DNA of 64,000 nucleotides from Microbacterium sp. 2FI (GCF_005502885.1 NZ_SCMR01000020.1:1-64000), one strand, 5' to 3'; shown: positions 10,381 to 19,712, counted from the first letter of the stretch. Notes: generated from the letters alone by a model not told the origin. A program made the numbers and translations.

Positions 10381-10954
10381 CGCGCTCGTGGTCGCGGACG
10401 AGACCGCGGACGAGACCGCGGAAGAGACCGCGGATTCGGGCACGTTCGATCGCCTCGTCGAGCCGCGCTCCGAGAACCGGCTCGCGCTCGAGGAGGGGGT
10501 CTGGCACCAGATCTCGCCGAAGTACGTGTGGGTGCAGCTCATCTCGTCGGGCTCGTTCCTCGCGATCGTGATCGCGGCGACGCTCGTGCTGACCCTCGGG
10601 CTGAACCAGATGTGGGCGTGGATCCCGGGCGGCATCATGACCGTGCTCCTCGGCTGGACCCTCGCGATCATGCCGCGCCAGGCGCGAGCGATCGGGTATC
10701 AGCTGCGCGCGGATGATCTGGTGTTCCGTCGCGGCATCCTGTGGCAGCGCTTCGTCGCCGTGCCCTACGGGCGCATGCAGCTCGTCGACATCACCCACGG
10801 CCCCCTCGACCGCGGCTTCGGCATCGCGCAGCTGAAGTTCGTCACGGCCGCCGCGGCGACCGGTGTCGTAATCCCCGGACTCGAACAGGCGACCGCCGAG
10901 ACCCTGCGCGATCACCTCATCGCCGTCGCCGAGAGCCGCCGCACCGGCCTATGA
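10325..10954 (+). CDS. PH domain (bPH2/DUF304) membrane protein, short
   Basis: 209 aa. A low-complexity Asp/Glu/Thr N-terminus (residues 1-45) is followed by two TM helices and one bacterial PH-like domain (bPH_2): typical core LRADDLVFRRGILWQRFVAVPY followed by GRMQLVDITHGPLDR. Pairs of a one-domain and a three-domain protein of this type (as in YdbS/YdbT) are usual; both overlap here (ATGA at 10951), suggesting a membrane complex. Role unknown. Confidence 0.88.
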   Translation: MTNSPAETPDSPRDSTITDALVVADETADETAEETADSGTFDRLVEPRSENRLALEEGVWHQISPKYVWVQLISSGSFLAIVIAATLVLTLGLNQMWAWIPGGIMTVLLGWTLAIMPRQARAIGYQLRADDLVFRRGILWQRFVAVPYGRMQLVDITHGPLDRGFGIAQLKFVTAAAATGVVIPGLEQATAETLRDHLIAVAESRRTGL

Positions 10955-12681
10955 GCGACCTCGGCCCCACCCCCGACGCGACGCCGCCGAACGCGCCGCC
11001 GCCGCACGCGCCGCCGCGCGAACTCGTGCGCTCGCCGCTCAGCGACGGCGAGTGGCACCGCCTGCACCCGCTGACGCCGCTGCTGCGCGGCGGTCTGGTG
11101 CTCCTGATCGTGATCGGCCTCGTCGTCGCCAACCTCCGCGATCGGCTGATCGCGATCTTCGTCCCGACGTTCGGCGACGACTTCGAGGAATACGAGGAGT
11201 GGGAGAGCACGGGCGACCCGATCGACTTCGTCATCGCCAACAACCTGTACCTCGTCGCGATCCTCGCGGTGCTCGGCGTGCTGATCGTCGTCGTCGCGTT
11301 CTTCTATCTGTCGTGGCGGTTCCACACCTTCCGCATCACCGACGACGACGTCGAGGTGCGCAGCGGCATCCTCTTCCGCACGCAGCGCCGCGCGCCCCTC
11401 GACCGCGTGCAGGGCGTGAACCTGACACGGCCGATGATCGCCCGCCTGCTCGGCACGGCGAAGCTCGAGGTCGTCGGCGCCGGCACCGACTCGAACGTCA
11501 AGCTCGAATACCTGTCGACCTCCAACGCCGAGGCGGTGCGGGCCGACATCCTGCGCCTCGCCTCGGGTCGTCGGCTCGCGGAAGCGGCGGCGCGAACGGA
11601 TGCCGCATCCGCAGCCGGTGCGACCTCGCGCACCGCAGCCCTCGGCCAGACGGTCAGCCGCGGGCTCACCGGCCTCATCGAAGGCGACGAGGCGCCGGTT
11701 CTGGTGCCCGACTCGGTCGTGCACATCCCGGTCGGCCGGCTCATCGCCTCGCACATCATCAGCTTCTCGACGCTCGGCCTGATCGTTGCCGCCGTGGCCG
11801 TGATCATCGGAGTCTCGCAGGGCGTCACATGGCTGATCTTCGGCATGGTGCCCGCGATCATCGGCTTCGCCGCGTACTGGGTGCGCTCGATCATGCGGTC
11901 GCTGCGCTACTCCATCGCGCCGACCCCCGACGGCGTGCGCATCACCTTCGGCCTGCTCACGACGATCACCGAGATCGTGCCGCCGGGCCGCGTGCACGCG
12001 GTCGAGGTGACGCAGCCGATCCTGTGGCGGCCGTTCGGGTGGTGGGTCGTTCGCATCAACCGGCTCACCGGCCGCAGCGCCGCCGACTCGTCGACCGACC
12101 AGTTCACCACCGTGCTGCCCGTCGGCACCGTCGCCGACGTCGAGCGGGTGCTCCGCCTCGCACTGCCGACCGTCGCCGAGGCGGAGTGGCCGCTGATCGT
12201 GCGCGAGGGGATGCTCGGACCCGATGCCGACGACACCCTCACGACCACACCGCGGCGCGCCTGGTTCGTGCGGCCGTTCTCGTGGAAGCGCAACGGCTTC
12301 CGCTTGACGTCCGACGTGCTGCTGCTGCGGCGCGGCATCGTGTGGCGCAAGCTCGCGATCCTGCCGCTGGCCCGCCTGCAGAGCTTCGCGCTGCACCAGG
12401 GTCCGGTGGATCGCATGGCACGTATCGCGGGGCTCCGCGCGCACGTCGTCAGCGGACCCGTGTACGCGAACCTCGCCGCGATCGACCGCGCCGTCGCGCT
12501 CGCACTGTTCGAGGATGTGTCGCGCGCGACGGTGCTCGCCGCCTCCGACGATCGCACGCATCGCTGGGCTTCGGATGCCGCGGTGAGCGCGACGGACGAA
12601 GCGGATGCAGCACCGGAGGCAGCCGAGATGCCTGCCGTGGCTGAGGCGCCTGCCGTGGCCGCGCCGGAGGGGTTCGCATGA
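10951..12681 (+). CDS. Multi-PH-domain (YdbT-like) membrane protein
   Basis: 576 aa with a Pro-rich cytoplasmic start, TM pairs near residues 45-65 and 95-120, a second TM pair near 265-310, and three bPH_2 domains recognisable by repeats of the form FRITDDDVEVRSGI with LDRVQGV, then a second with RVHAVEVTQP, then RLTSDVLLLRRGIVWRK with LQSFALHQG. Ends in an Ala/Glu-rich tail. Coupled to the short PH protein before it and to the DUF2520 gene after it (4-nt overlaps). Function unknown; YdbT-like proteins are linked to envelope stress in other bacteria. Confidence 0.88.
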   Translation: MSDLGPTPDATPPNAPPPHAPPRELVRSPLSDGEWHRLHPLTPLLRGGLVLLIVIGLVVANLRDRLIAIFVPTFGDDFEEYEEWESTGDPIDFVIANNLYLVAILAVLGVLIVVVAFFYLSWRFHTFRITDDDVEVRSGILFRTQRRAPLDRVQGVNLTRPMIARLLGTAKLEVVGAGTDSNVKLEYLSTSNAEAVRADILRLASGRRLAEAAARTDAASAAGATSRTAALGQTVSRGLTGLIEGDEAPVLVPDSVVHIPVGRLIASHIISFSTLGLIVAAVAVIIGVSQGVTWLIFGMVPAIIGFAAYWVRSIMRSLRYSIAPTPDGVRITFGLLTTITEIVPPGRVHAVEVTQPILWRPFGWWVVRINRLTGRSAADSSTDQFTTVLPVGTVADVERVLRLALPTVAEAEWPLIVREGMLGPDADDTLTTTPRRAWFVRPFSWKRNGFRLTSDVLLLRRGIVWRKLAILPLARLQSFALHQGPVDRMARIAGLRAHVVSGPVYANLAAIDRAVALALFEDVSRATVLAASDDRTHRWASDAAVSATDEADAAPEAAEMPAVAEAPAVAAPEGFA

Positions 12682-13388
12682 CCCGCGACGGCCGGCTCGG
12701 TGTCGGGATCATCGGCGCGGGCCGAGTAGGCCCCGTGATCGGCGCCGCCCTCGCGGGCGCCGGCCACGCGCTCGTCGGCATCACGCCCGGATCCGATCCC
12801 GAGCGCGTCGAGGCGATCCTCCCCGGCGTGCCGACGCTCGACGCGACCGAGGTCGCGCGACGCAGCGAGCTCGTCATCGTCGCGGTGCCGCACGACCAGC
12901 TCGAAGGGCTCGTCACCGGGCTCGCCGAGGTCGGCGCGTGGCAGCCGGGGCAGCTCGTGCTGCACACCGATCCCGCGTACGGCACCGGCATCCTCGCCCC
13001 TGTGCTCACGCGGGGCGCGATCCCGCTCGCCGTCCATCCGGCCATCGCCTTCACCGGCACCTCGATGGATCTGCGCCAGCTGCCCCACGCCTACGCGGCG
13101 GTGACGGCACCGGGCCCGGTGCTGCCGATCGCGCAGGCGCTGGCTGTCGAGCTCGGCTGCGAGCCGATCGTCGTCAGCGAGGAAGGACGGGCGGCGTATG
13201 CCGAGGCGATCTCGACGGCGACCGACTTCTCGCGCTCGATCGTGCGGCAGGCCGCGGCGCTCCTCGCCACCGCCGGCGTGCCGAACCCCGGACCTTTCCT
13301 GTCGGTGCTCGTCCACTCCACGATCGATCACGCGCTCGCCGAATCGGGCGCGGCCACCGATCCGCCCACCGCTACGATCGACGGATGA
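12678..13388 (+). CDS. Rossmann-fold DUF2520 protein
   Basis: 236 aa. N-terminal NAD(P)-type fold with GVGIIGAGRVGPVIGAAL; C-terminal helical DUF2520 domain with the family stretch VHPAIAFTGT. Resembles ketopantoate or 6-phosphogluconate reductases in fold, but substrate is unknown. In many Actinobacteria this gene precedes panC; here panC is absent and a metallo-beta-lactamase-fold gene follows. Overlaps both neighbours by 4 nt. Confidence 0.9.
   Translation: MTRDGRLGVGIIGAGRVGPVIGAALAGAGHALVGITPGSDPERVEAILPGVPTLDATEVARRSELVIVAVPHDQLEGLVTGLAEVGAWQPGQLVLHTDPAYGTGILAPVLTRGAIPLAVHPAIAFTGTSMDLRQLPHAYAAVTAPGPVLPIAQALAVELGCEPIVVSEEGRAAYAEAISTATDFSRSIVRQAAALLATAGVPNPGPFLSVLVHSTIDHALAESGAATDPPTATIDG
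13373..13378 (+). promoter_or_regulatory. -10 element inside DUF2520 gene for the MBL-fold gene
   Basis: TACGAT followed by 6 nt and ATG at 13385; would allow a separate leaderless transcript in addition to coupling with the upstream gene. Confidence 0.35.
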
Positions 13389-14173
13389 GCCTGCGCGTCA
13401 CCCGGATCGGCGGCCCGACGGTGCTCATCGAATGGGCCGGATGGCGGATCCTCACCGACCCCACCTTCGACCCGCCCGGCCGTACTTACTCGTTCGCGTT
13501 CGGCACGAGTTCGCGCAAGACGACCGGGCCGGCCATCGGCCTCGATGAGATCGGACCCGTCGACGTCGCCCTCGTGAGCCACCACCACCACGCAGACAAC
13601 CTCGATGACTCCGGTCGAGCCGGTCTCGGACAGGCGCGGACCCTCGTGACCACCGTCGCCGGAGCTCGGGCGATCGCCCACCCCGACGCGCGGGGGCTCG
13701 CTGCCGGCGCGACGACGGTGCTGACGGCTCCCGGCCGCGCGCCGCTGCGGATCACCGCGACGCCGTGCCGTCACGGTCCGCCGTTCACGCTGCCGCTCGT
13801 GGGCCCGGTCATCGGCTTCGCGCTGAGCCTCGGCGACGCCGAGCGCCCCGGCGTCTGGATCACCGGCGACACCGTGCTGCACCCCGCGCTCCGCGAAGCG
13901 GCGACCGGACTCCGTCCCGATGTCGCGATCGTGCACATCGGGCTGGTGAAGTTTCCGCTCACCGGTCCCATCACCTACACGATGGATGCCGCCGACGCCG
14001 TCGAGCTCATCGGCCTCGCCGACCCCGGCACCGTCGTGCCTGTGCACGTCGAGGGCTGGAGCCACTTCAGCCAGCAGGAGGACGACGCCGAGCGCGTGTT
14101 CTCGGCATCCGATCCCGACATCCGCGATCGCATCCGCTGGGCGCCGCTCGGCGAAGCCCTCGAGCTCGGCTGA
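13385..14173 (+). CDS. UlaG-like metallo-beta-lactamase-fold hydrolase
   Basis: 262 aa. The metal motif reads SHHHHADNLD (HxHxD type) after the UlaG-like start VTRIGGPTVLIEWAGWRILTD; further ligands may be in TGDTVLHP and VPVHVEGWSHF. Members are cytoplasmic phosphodiesterases or lactonases; the substrate is not known. Ends 90 nt before lysS. The ATG start overlaps the DUF2520 stop and has a TACGAT hexamer six bases upstream. Confidence 0.88.
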   Translation: MSLRVTRIGGPTVLIEWAGWRILTDPTFDPPGRTYSFAFGTSSRKTTGPAIGLDEIGPVDVALVSHHHHADNLDDSGRAGLGQARTLVTTVAGARAIAHPDARGLAAGATTVLTAPGRAPLRITATPCRHGPPFTLPLVGPVIGFALSLGDAERPGVWITGDTVLHPALREAATGLRPDVAIVHIGLVKFPLTGPITYTMDAADAVELIGLADPGTVVPVHVEGWSHFSQQEDDAERVFSASDPDIRDRIRWAPLGEALELG

Positions 14174-14227
14174 GGTTCGCCGCACGAGGCGCGCGCCCTG
14201 CTCAGAAAGCACGGAGGCGCCCGCCGA

Positions 14228-14254
14228 TAGACTGGGCGGCGACTTTGCAAGGAG
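14228..14254 (+). promoter_or_regulatory. -10 element and ribosome binding site of lysS
   Basis: TAGACT at 14228-14233; predicted transcript start near 14240 leaves a short leader holding AAGGAG at 14249-14254, 9 nt before the lysS ATG. A contrast to the leaderless genes around it. Confidence 0.5.
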
Positions 14255-14263
14255 CCTCCCGCG

Positions 14264-15790
14264 ATGACCGATACGACTGCGCCAACGAGCGACGCCCCCG
14301 AGCCGACCGAAGAAGAGGTCTTCGAGCAGAAGGCGGTGCGCCTGGCCAAGCGCGAGCGACTCATCGCGGAGCGAGCGGATGCCGCCGGCGGCGCGTACCC
14401 GGTCGGAGTCCCCGTCACCGACACGATCCCCGCGCTGCGCGCGCGCTTCGGCGACCTCGAGGCCGGTGCCGAGACGGGCGAGACGGCCGCCGTCGCCGGA
14501 CGCATCGTCTTCAGTCGCAACACCGGCAAGCTCTGCTTCGCCACCCTGCAGGCCGGCGACGGCAGCCGCATCCAGGCGATGGTGTCGCTCGCGTCCGTCG
14601 GCGACGAGTCGCTGCAGGCGTGGAAGGAGCTCGTCGACCTCGGCGACCACGTGTTCGTGACCGGCGAGGTGATCTCGAGCCGCCGCGGCGAGCTGTCGAT
14701 CATGGTCGCCGACTGGCAGATCGCGGCGAAGGCGATCATGCCCCTGCCGAACATGTACACCGAGCTCAGCGAGGAGAGCCGTGTGCGCAGCCGCTTCCTC
14801 GATCTCATCGTGCGCGACCGCGCGCGCGAGACGGTCGTCGCGCGCGCCAAGGTCAATGCGAGCCTGCGTCAGACCTTCACCGCCCACGAGTTCATCGAGG
14901 TCGAGACCCCGATGCTGCAGGTGCAGCACGGCGGTGCGTCGGCGCGCCCCTTCATCACCAACTCCAACGCGTTCGACGCCGACCTGTACCTGCGCATCGC
15001 GCCCGAGCTCTTCCTCAAGCGGGCTGTCGTCGGCGGCATCGACCGGGTGTACGAGATCAACCGCAACTTCCGCAACGAAGGCGCCGACTCGACCCACAGT
15101 CCCGAGTTCGCGATGCTCGAGGCCTACCAGGCGTACAGCGACTACAACGGCATCGCCGATCTCACGCAGGAGCTCATCCAGAACGCCGCCGTCGCGGTGG
15201 CCGGTTCGACCACGGTGACGTGGGCCGACGGCACCGAGTACGACCTCGGCGGTCAGTGGGATCGCCTCTCGATGTACGCGTCGCTCTCCGAGGCATCCGG
15301 TCGCGAGGTCACCCCGCAGACCTCGCTCGACGAGCTCCTCGCCTTCGCCGCAGACGCCGGCGTCGATGTGCCCCCTCACGCGACCCACGGCAAGCTCGTC
15401 GAGGAGCTGTGGGAGCACTTCGTGAAGACAGGACTCACGCGGCCCACGTTCGTCATGGACTTCCCGCTCGACACCAGCCCGCTCGTGCGCGAGCATCGCT
15501 CGATCCCGGGCGTCGTCGAGAAGTGGGATCTGTACGTACGCGGCTTCGAACTCGCGACGGGGTACTCCGAACTCGTCGACCCGGTGATCCAGCGCGAGCG
15601 CTTCGTCGAGCAGGCCAAGCTCGCAGCCCGCGGCGACCTGGAGGCGATGCGCATCGACGAGGAGTTCCTGCGTGCCCTCGAGCACGGCATGCCGCCGACC
15701 GGCGGCATGGGCATGGGCATCGACCGCCTGCTCATGGCGATCACGGGGCTCGGGATCCGCGAAACGATCTTGTTCCCGCTCGTCAAGTAG
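14264..15790 (+). CDS. lysS: Lysyl-tRNA synthetase, class II
   Basis: 508 aa. N-terminal OB-fold anticodon-binding domain (about 60-170), then the class II core: motif 2 around RVYEINRNFRNEG and THSPEFAMLEAYQAY, motif 3 GMGMGIDRLLMAITG near the end. Charges tRNA-Lys. Clear AAGGAG ribosome binding site. The end carries a 21-bp tandem duplication that also covers the stop of the convergent gene. Confidence 0.97.
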   Translation: MTDTTAPTSDAPEPTEEEVFEQKAVRLAKRERLIAERADAAGGAYPVGVPVTDTIPALRARFGDLEAGAETGETAAVAGRIVFSRNTGKLCFATLQAGDGSRIQAMVSLASVGDESLQAWKELVDLGDHVFVTGEVISSRRGELSIMVADWQIAAKAIMPLPNMYTELSEESRVRSRFLDLIVRDRARETVVARAKVNASLRQTFTAHEFIEVETPMLQVQHGGASARPFITNSNAFDADLYLRIAPELFLKRAVVGGIDRVYEINRNFRNEGADSTHSPEFAMLEAYQAYSDYNGIADLTQELIQNAAVAVAGSTTVTWADGTEYDLGGQWDRLSMYASLSEASGREVTPQTSLDELLAFAADAGVDVPPHATHGKLVEELWEHFVKTGLTRPTFVMDFPLDTSPLVREHRSIPGVVEKWDLYVRGFELATGYSELVDPVIQRERFVEQAKLAARGDLEAMRIDEEFLRALEHGMPPTGGMGMGIDRLLMAITGLGIRETILFPLVK

Positions 15791-15823
15791 CGGTTCCCGC
15801 TGGTCACGTAGCGGTTCCCCCGC
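15782..15823. repeat. 21-bp tandem duplication across two convergent stop codons
   Basis: Two 21-bp copies (15782-15802 and 15803-15823) share GTAGCGGTTCCC and differ at a few bases. The first carries the lysS TAG, the second the stop of the DUF4192 gene on the other strand. Probably a local slippage duplication. Confidence 0.6.
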
Positions 15824-16970
15824 GCTGGAACGCCCACTCGGGCAGATGCCCGACGTGCACGAACGAGCGCACGATCTCGGCCAGGCCGTGCTCGGGCTCG
15901 ATCTCGCACGCCTGCCGGGCGTAGACGTCGGCGTGGGTCGAGCGGCCGAGCGCCCACGCCATCCATGCGCACGTCGCGAGCGGGCCCGGCCGCCCCTCGC
16001 GCGGGACTGCTGCGGCGACGTGGCGGACCAGCTCGAGCGCGGTGTGCAGCCGCGCCGGGTCGGGCTGCTCGCCCTCGCCCCACATGTGCATCGCGAGGTG
16101 GGCGGGATACTCTTCGCCGGCCTCCCAGCGCAGCTGCGCATCGAAGGCCTCGTCGCCGGCATCCATGCCCCCGACCCACTGAACCAGGGCGATGTCGCGC
16201 AGCGCGGGGCGGCTCAGGCACCAGCCGAGCGCGGCGGTCTGGTACGGCTCGAGTGCGTCGGGGCGCCACGCGAGCGCAGCCTCGAACAGGGTCGGCAGGT
16301 CGTCGAGCGTGCACATCGCCGCGAGCGCCAGCGGGTCGATGCGCGGCTCGTCGGCGTTCGGGTGGGCCGGCTCGTCGGCCTGCGACCCGCACACGAGGCC
16401 GACGGCTTCGCGCAGTGCCGCGATCGCGCGGCCGACGCGCTCCTTCTCGGCGAGATCGACCTCGGGCAGCTCCGCCCCCGACGCCTGATCGCCGGCGGGC
16501 TCGGTCTCAGGCGGGAGATTCTCGAGTGCGTCCCGCGCGTCGATCGCGTCGAGTTCGCTGAGCGGGTGCCCGAGCGCCGGCCCGTCCGCGTCGAGGTAGC
16601 GGCGCCAGGCGTCCGCGGCCACGCACAGCGCATCGGTCACGTGCAGGCCGCACGCGTCGGCACGGCGCTCGAGGGCAGACATCAGGTCGGCGTGCGGCAC
16701 GCCTCCGCCCGCGTCGAATCGCGCATCGGTGTACACGACGAAGGCGACGGCATCGGCGTCCGCGATTCTGCATGCCATGCCGATGACGGTCGACGCGACG
16801 CGATCGAGGGCGTCGGGCTCGTCGTCGGGCAGGTCCACGCGCATCGCGCCGAGGCTGCGCGACCGCGCGAACGGGATGAGGACGAGGCTCTGCGTCGGGT
16901 GGAATCCGAGCATGCGGGGGACGAGGGTGAGGAACGCGGCCGCATTCGCGGCCTTCACGATGGTGGTCAT
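15804..16970 (-). CDS. DUF4192 protein
   Basis: 388 aa from the ATG giving MTTIVKAANAAAFLTLVPRM; an ATG 24 nt further upstream (16994) is possible but neither has a clear ribosome binding site, and the chosen N-terminus matches the usual DUF4192 opening, followed by LGFHPTQSLVLIPF. Cytoplasmic, no membrane segments. This family is widespread in Actinobacteria and of unknown function. Convergent with lysS. Confidence 0.85.
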   Translation of the reverse strand: MTTIVKAANAAAFLTLVPRMLGFHPTQSLVLIPFARSRSLGAMRVDLPDDEPDALDRVASTVIGMACRIADADAVAFVVYTDARFDAGGGVPHADLMSALERRADACGLHVTDALCVAADAWRRYLDADGPALGHPLSELDAIDARDALENLPPETEPAGDQASGAELPEVDLAEKERVGRAIAALREAVGLVCGSQADEPAHPNADEPRIDPLALAAMCTLDDLPTLFEAALAWRPDALEPYQTAALGWCLSRPALRDIALVQWVGGMDAGDEAFDAQLRWEAGEEYPAHLAMHMWGEGEQPDPARLHTALELVRHVAAAVPREGRPGPLATCAWMAWALGRSTHADVYARQACEIEPEHGLAEIVRSFVHVGHLPEWAFQRGGTAT

Positions 16971-17071
16971 GGCATGAGCGTGCGGCGTCGGCATCCGTGA
17001 TCGGATGCCCGGGGCCCAGGTGTGGACAAGGCCGCGCGCCGCCCCGGCTGGGGAGGAGTCGGCGCCCCGCG

Positions 17072-17077
17072 TATCCT
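17072..17077 (+). promoter_or_regulatory. -10 element of small membrane protein gene
   Basis: TATCCT followed by 7 nt and ATG at 17085; leaderless geometry. Confidence 0.45.
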
Positions 17078-17084
17078 GGAACTC

Positions 17085-17312
17085 ATGGAGAACTACTGGG
17101 TCGCTGTGCTGTGGTCGCTGCTGCCGACCGTCGTCGTGAGCGCCCTGTTCTTCTTCGTGCTGCGCAGCGTCATCCGCGCCGACCGCAACGAGCGCCGCGA
17201 GTACGCGCGCATCGAGGCGCAGGAGCGCGCGAAGCGGGGGCTCCCGCCGGCGAAGGCACCCGTTGCGGGCGAGGTCGCAGACGCCGCCGCGGCAGCATCC
17301 GCCGACCGCTGA
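17085..17312 (+). CDS. Small single-pass membrane protein
   Basis: 75 aa: MENYWVAVLWSLLPTVVVSA begins one TM helix (about 5-28), then a basic/acidic helix with RADRNERREYARIEAQERAK and an Ala-rich end. An in-frame GTG at 17022 would add 21 residues, but the TATCCT hexamer directly before the ATG favours the short form. Conserved small proteins of this layout are common in Microbacteriaceae; function unknown. Confidence 0.75.
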   Translation: MENYWVAVLWSLLPTVVVSALFFFVLRSVIRADRNERREYARIEAQERAKRGLPPAKAPVAGEVADAAAAASADR

Positions 17313-17325
17313 CCCCGGCCCCCAC

Positions 17326-17331
17326 TACGCT
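17326..17331 (+). promoter_or_regulatory. -10 element of cls
   Basis: TACGCT about 50 nt upstream of the cls GTG; leader contains the AGGGGG ribosome binding site at 17371-17376. Confidence 0.4.
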
Positions 17332-17380
17332 TGCCTCACGCCGTCCGACGATTCCGTCCGGCGGACGCCTAGGGGGCACG

Positions 17381-18847
17381 GTGATCAGCATCACGTTCGA
17401 CGCGACGTGGTGGCTCGTGCTGGTCTTCATCACCGACCTCGCCATCCGCATCGCCGCGATCATCATCGTGCCGCGAAACCGGCGCCCCACCGCCGCGATG
17501 GCGTGGCTGCTGGCGATCTACTTCATCCCGATCGTCGGCGTGTTCCTGTTCCTCCTGATCGGCAACCCGCGGCTGCCGCGCGTGCGCCGCCGCAAGCAGG
17601 AGCGGATCAACGAGTACATCCACGACACCAGCGAGTCGCTCGACTTCGGCACTCTCCGCCCCAACGCCCCGGCATGGTTCACGTCGCTCGTGACCCTCAA
17701 CCGAAACCTCGGCGCCATGCCGCTCGCGGGCGACAACGCGGCCCACCTCATCTCGGACTACCAGCACAGCCTCGACACGATGGCAGACGCGATCCGCGTG
17801 GCCCAGAAGTACGTGCACATCGAGTTCTACATCCTGCAGTCCGACGCCGCGACCGACAACCTCTTCCGGGCTCTGGAAGAGGTGTGCGAACGCGGGATCA
17901 CCGTTCGGGTGCTGCTGGATCATTGGGCGAACCGCGGCAAGCCCTTCTACAAGGCAACCCTCAAGCGGCTCGACGCGATGGGCGCGCAGTGGCACCTCAT
18001 GCTTCCGGTGCAGCCGTTGAAGGGCAAATACCAGCGACCCGACCTGCGCAACCACCGCAAGCTGCTCGTCGTCGACGGCCGCGTGGCGTTCACCGGGTCG
18101 CAGAATGTGACCGACTCGACGTACAACCTGCCCAAGAACATCAAGCGGGGCCTCCACTGGGTCGACCTCATGGCGCGCATCGAGGGACCGGTCGTCGCCT
18201 CGGTCAACGCGGTGTTCCTCTCGGACTGGTACAGCGAGACCGACGAGGTGCTGAGCGACGAGATCGACCTCTTCGACGTGAAGTCCGGCCCCGGTGACCT
18301 CGACTGCCAGATCATCCCCTCGGGGCCGGGGTTCGAGTTCCAGAACAACCTCAAGCTGTTCGCGGGGCTGCTGTACGCCGCCCAGCGCAAGATCATCGTC
18401 GTCAGCCCCTACTTCGTGCCCGACGAGGCGCTGCTGCTCGCGATCACGACGGCGTGCCAGCGCGGCATCCACGTCGAGCTGTTCGTGTCGGAAGAGGGCG
18501 ACCAGGCGCTCGTCTACCATGCCCAGCGCAGCTACTACGAGGCGCTGCTTCGTGCCGGCGTCAAGATCTGGATGTACCAGAAGCCGTACATCCTGCACTC
18601 GAAGTCGATGACGATCGACGACGAGGTCGCCATCATCGGCTCGAGCAACATGGACATGCGCTCGTTCGGTCTGAACATGGAGATCTCGATGCTCGTGCGC
18701 GGCGAGGAGTTCATCCGCGAGATGCGCGAGGTCGAAGACATGTACCGGTCGCTCTCGCGCGAGCTCACGCTCGAGGAGTGGGAGCAGCAGCCCCTCCGCT
18801 CGACGGTGCTCGACAACCTCGCGCGGCTCACATCCGCTTTGCAGTAG
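17381..18847 (+). CDS. cls: Cardiolipin synthase (phospholipase D family)
   Basis: 488 aa. Two N-terminal TM helices (about 8-28 and 40-62), then two PLD domains with HKD motifs: HRKLLVVDGRVAFTGSQN (about 224) and LHSKSMTIDDEVAIIGSSN (about 405). Makes cardiolipin from two phosphatidylglycerol molecules at the membrane. GTG start is preceded by AGGGGG; a longer frame upstream lacks support. Typical bacterial Cls length. Confidence 0.95.
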   Translation: MISITFDATWWLVLVFITDLAIRIAAIIIVPRNRRPTAAMAWLLAIYFIPIVGVFLFLLIGNPRLPRVRRRKQERINEYIHDTSESLDFGTLRPNAPAWFTSLVTLNRNLGAMPLAGDNAAHLISDYQHSLDTMADAIRVAQKYVHIEFYILQSDAATDNLFRALEEVCERGITVRVLLDHWANRGKPFYKATLKRLDAMGAQWHLMLPVQPLKGKYQRPDLRNHRKLLVVDGRVAFTGSQNVTDSTYNLPKNIKRGLHWVDLMARIEGPVVASVNAVFLSDWYSETDEVLSDEIDLFDVKSGPGDLDCQIIPSGPGFEFQNNLKLFAGLLYAAQRKIIVVSPYFVPDEALLLAITTACQRGIHVELFVSEEGDQALVYHAQRSYYEALLRAGVKIWMYQKPYILHSKSMTIDDEVAIIGSSNMDMRSFGLNMEISMLVRGEEFIREMREVEDMYRSLSRELTLEEWEQQPLRSTVLDNLARLTSALQ

Positions 18848-18925
18848 CGACTGATCGTGCGATCGTGACCGTCGCGTTATGCGAAGGCTGAGATTCTCGG
18901 CCTCGTTGCGACACCATGGGGGAGA

Positions 18926-18949
18926 CGGATGCTGCGGCCGCAGCATCCG
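18926..18949. promoter_or_regulatory. Perfect 24-bp palindrome upstream of lipoprotein gene
   Basis: Twelve-base arms starting CGGATGCTGC without a spacer, 79 nt after the cls stop and 25 nt before the next gene. Could be the cls terminator or a dimeric operator for the lipoprotein gene. Confidence 0.5.
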
Positions 18950-18974
18950 CCGTCCTCGACGAAAGGCCCTCGCG

Positions 18975-19712
18975 ATGACTCGACGCCCTCTCACTCTGCT
19001 CGCCGCGCTCGGTCTGACTGCTCTGGTCGCCGGCGTCCTGGCGGGATGCGCCACCGGCGCCCCCGACTCCGGCTCCACCTCGCCCGGTGGGAACGGCGGC
19101 ACCGGCGACACCGCGACCGAGATCGAGGTCGACGCCGCCTGGCTCAATTCGGGCAGCATGATCGGGCTCGTCACGCAGGGGTCGTCGACGTGCGTGCCGA
19201 CCGCCGGCGACGTCGCACTCGAGGGCGCGGTGCTGAAGGTCGCGCTGGTCGAACCGCCGGCCGACACGGCGTGCACGCGAGACCTCGTGCCGCGCGCGAC
19301 CCTCGTCGCGCTGCCCGAGGGCGTCGACCCGACGCAGGACCTCGAGATCGAGGTGACCGGCGCGGGGTACTACGGCGACACTGATCTCGACGGGGTGCCG
19401 GGGCTCGCTCCCGCGACCGGCGACGAGTTCTTGCCGAGCGCCGGGTGGACCGACGAGGACGGCCAGTTCGTGATCCTGACGTGGGGATCCTCGTCGTGCG
19501 TGCCGGTCGTCGAGAGCGCGACAGCCAGCGGTCCGGCCGAGGTCACGGTGACCTTCGCCACCCCGCCGGCCGACCAGGTCTGCACGATGGACATGGCCCC
19601 GCGCGGCTCGGTCGCCTGGGTCGACGGCCTCGACGACGACACCGACGTCTTCGCGGTGCTCACCGGCGCCGAGTTCGACAACGTGCGGATCCCGATCATC
19701 GGCAGCGACTGA
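18975..19712 (+). CDS. Lipoprotein with duplicated Cys-containing domain
   Basis: 245 aa. Signal peptide with lipobox VLAGC (Cys about 22), a Gly/Ser/Thr linker, then two homologous beta-rich repeats of about 90 residues: each has a GSSSCVP or GSSTCVP-like segment, a PPAD(T/Q)xCT segment and an Asp-rich strand, suggesting one disulfide per repeat. GAAAGG ribosome binding site. Function unknown; probably an envelope-anchored structural or binding protein. Confidence 0.85.
   Translation: MTRRPLTLLAALGLTALVAGVLAGCATGAPDSGSTSPGGNGGTGDTATEIEVDAAWLNSGSMIGLVTQGSSTCVPTAGDVALEGAVLKVALVEPPADTACTRDLVPRATLVALPEGVDPTQDLEIEVTGAGYYGDTDLDGVPGLAPATGDEFLPSAGWTDEDGQFVILTWGSSSCVPVVESATASGPAEVTVTFATPPADQVCTMDMAPRGSVAWVDGLDDDTDVFAVLTGAEFDNVRIPIIGSD

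Noticed and set aside
13328..16162. 944-residue minus-strand frame opposite the MBL-fold gene and lysS
   Set aside because: Shadow of lysS, whose motifs are complete on the plus strand.
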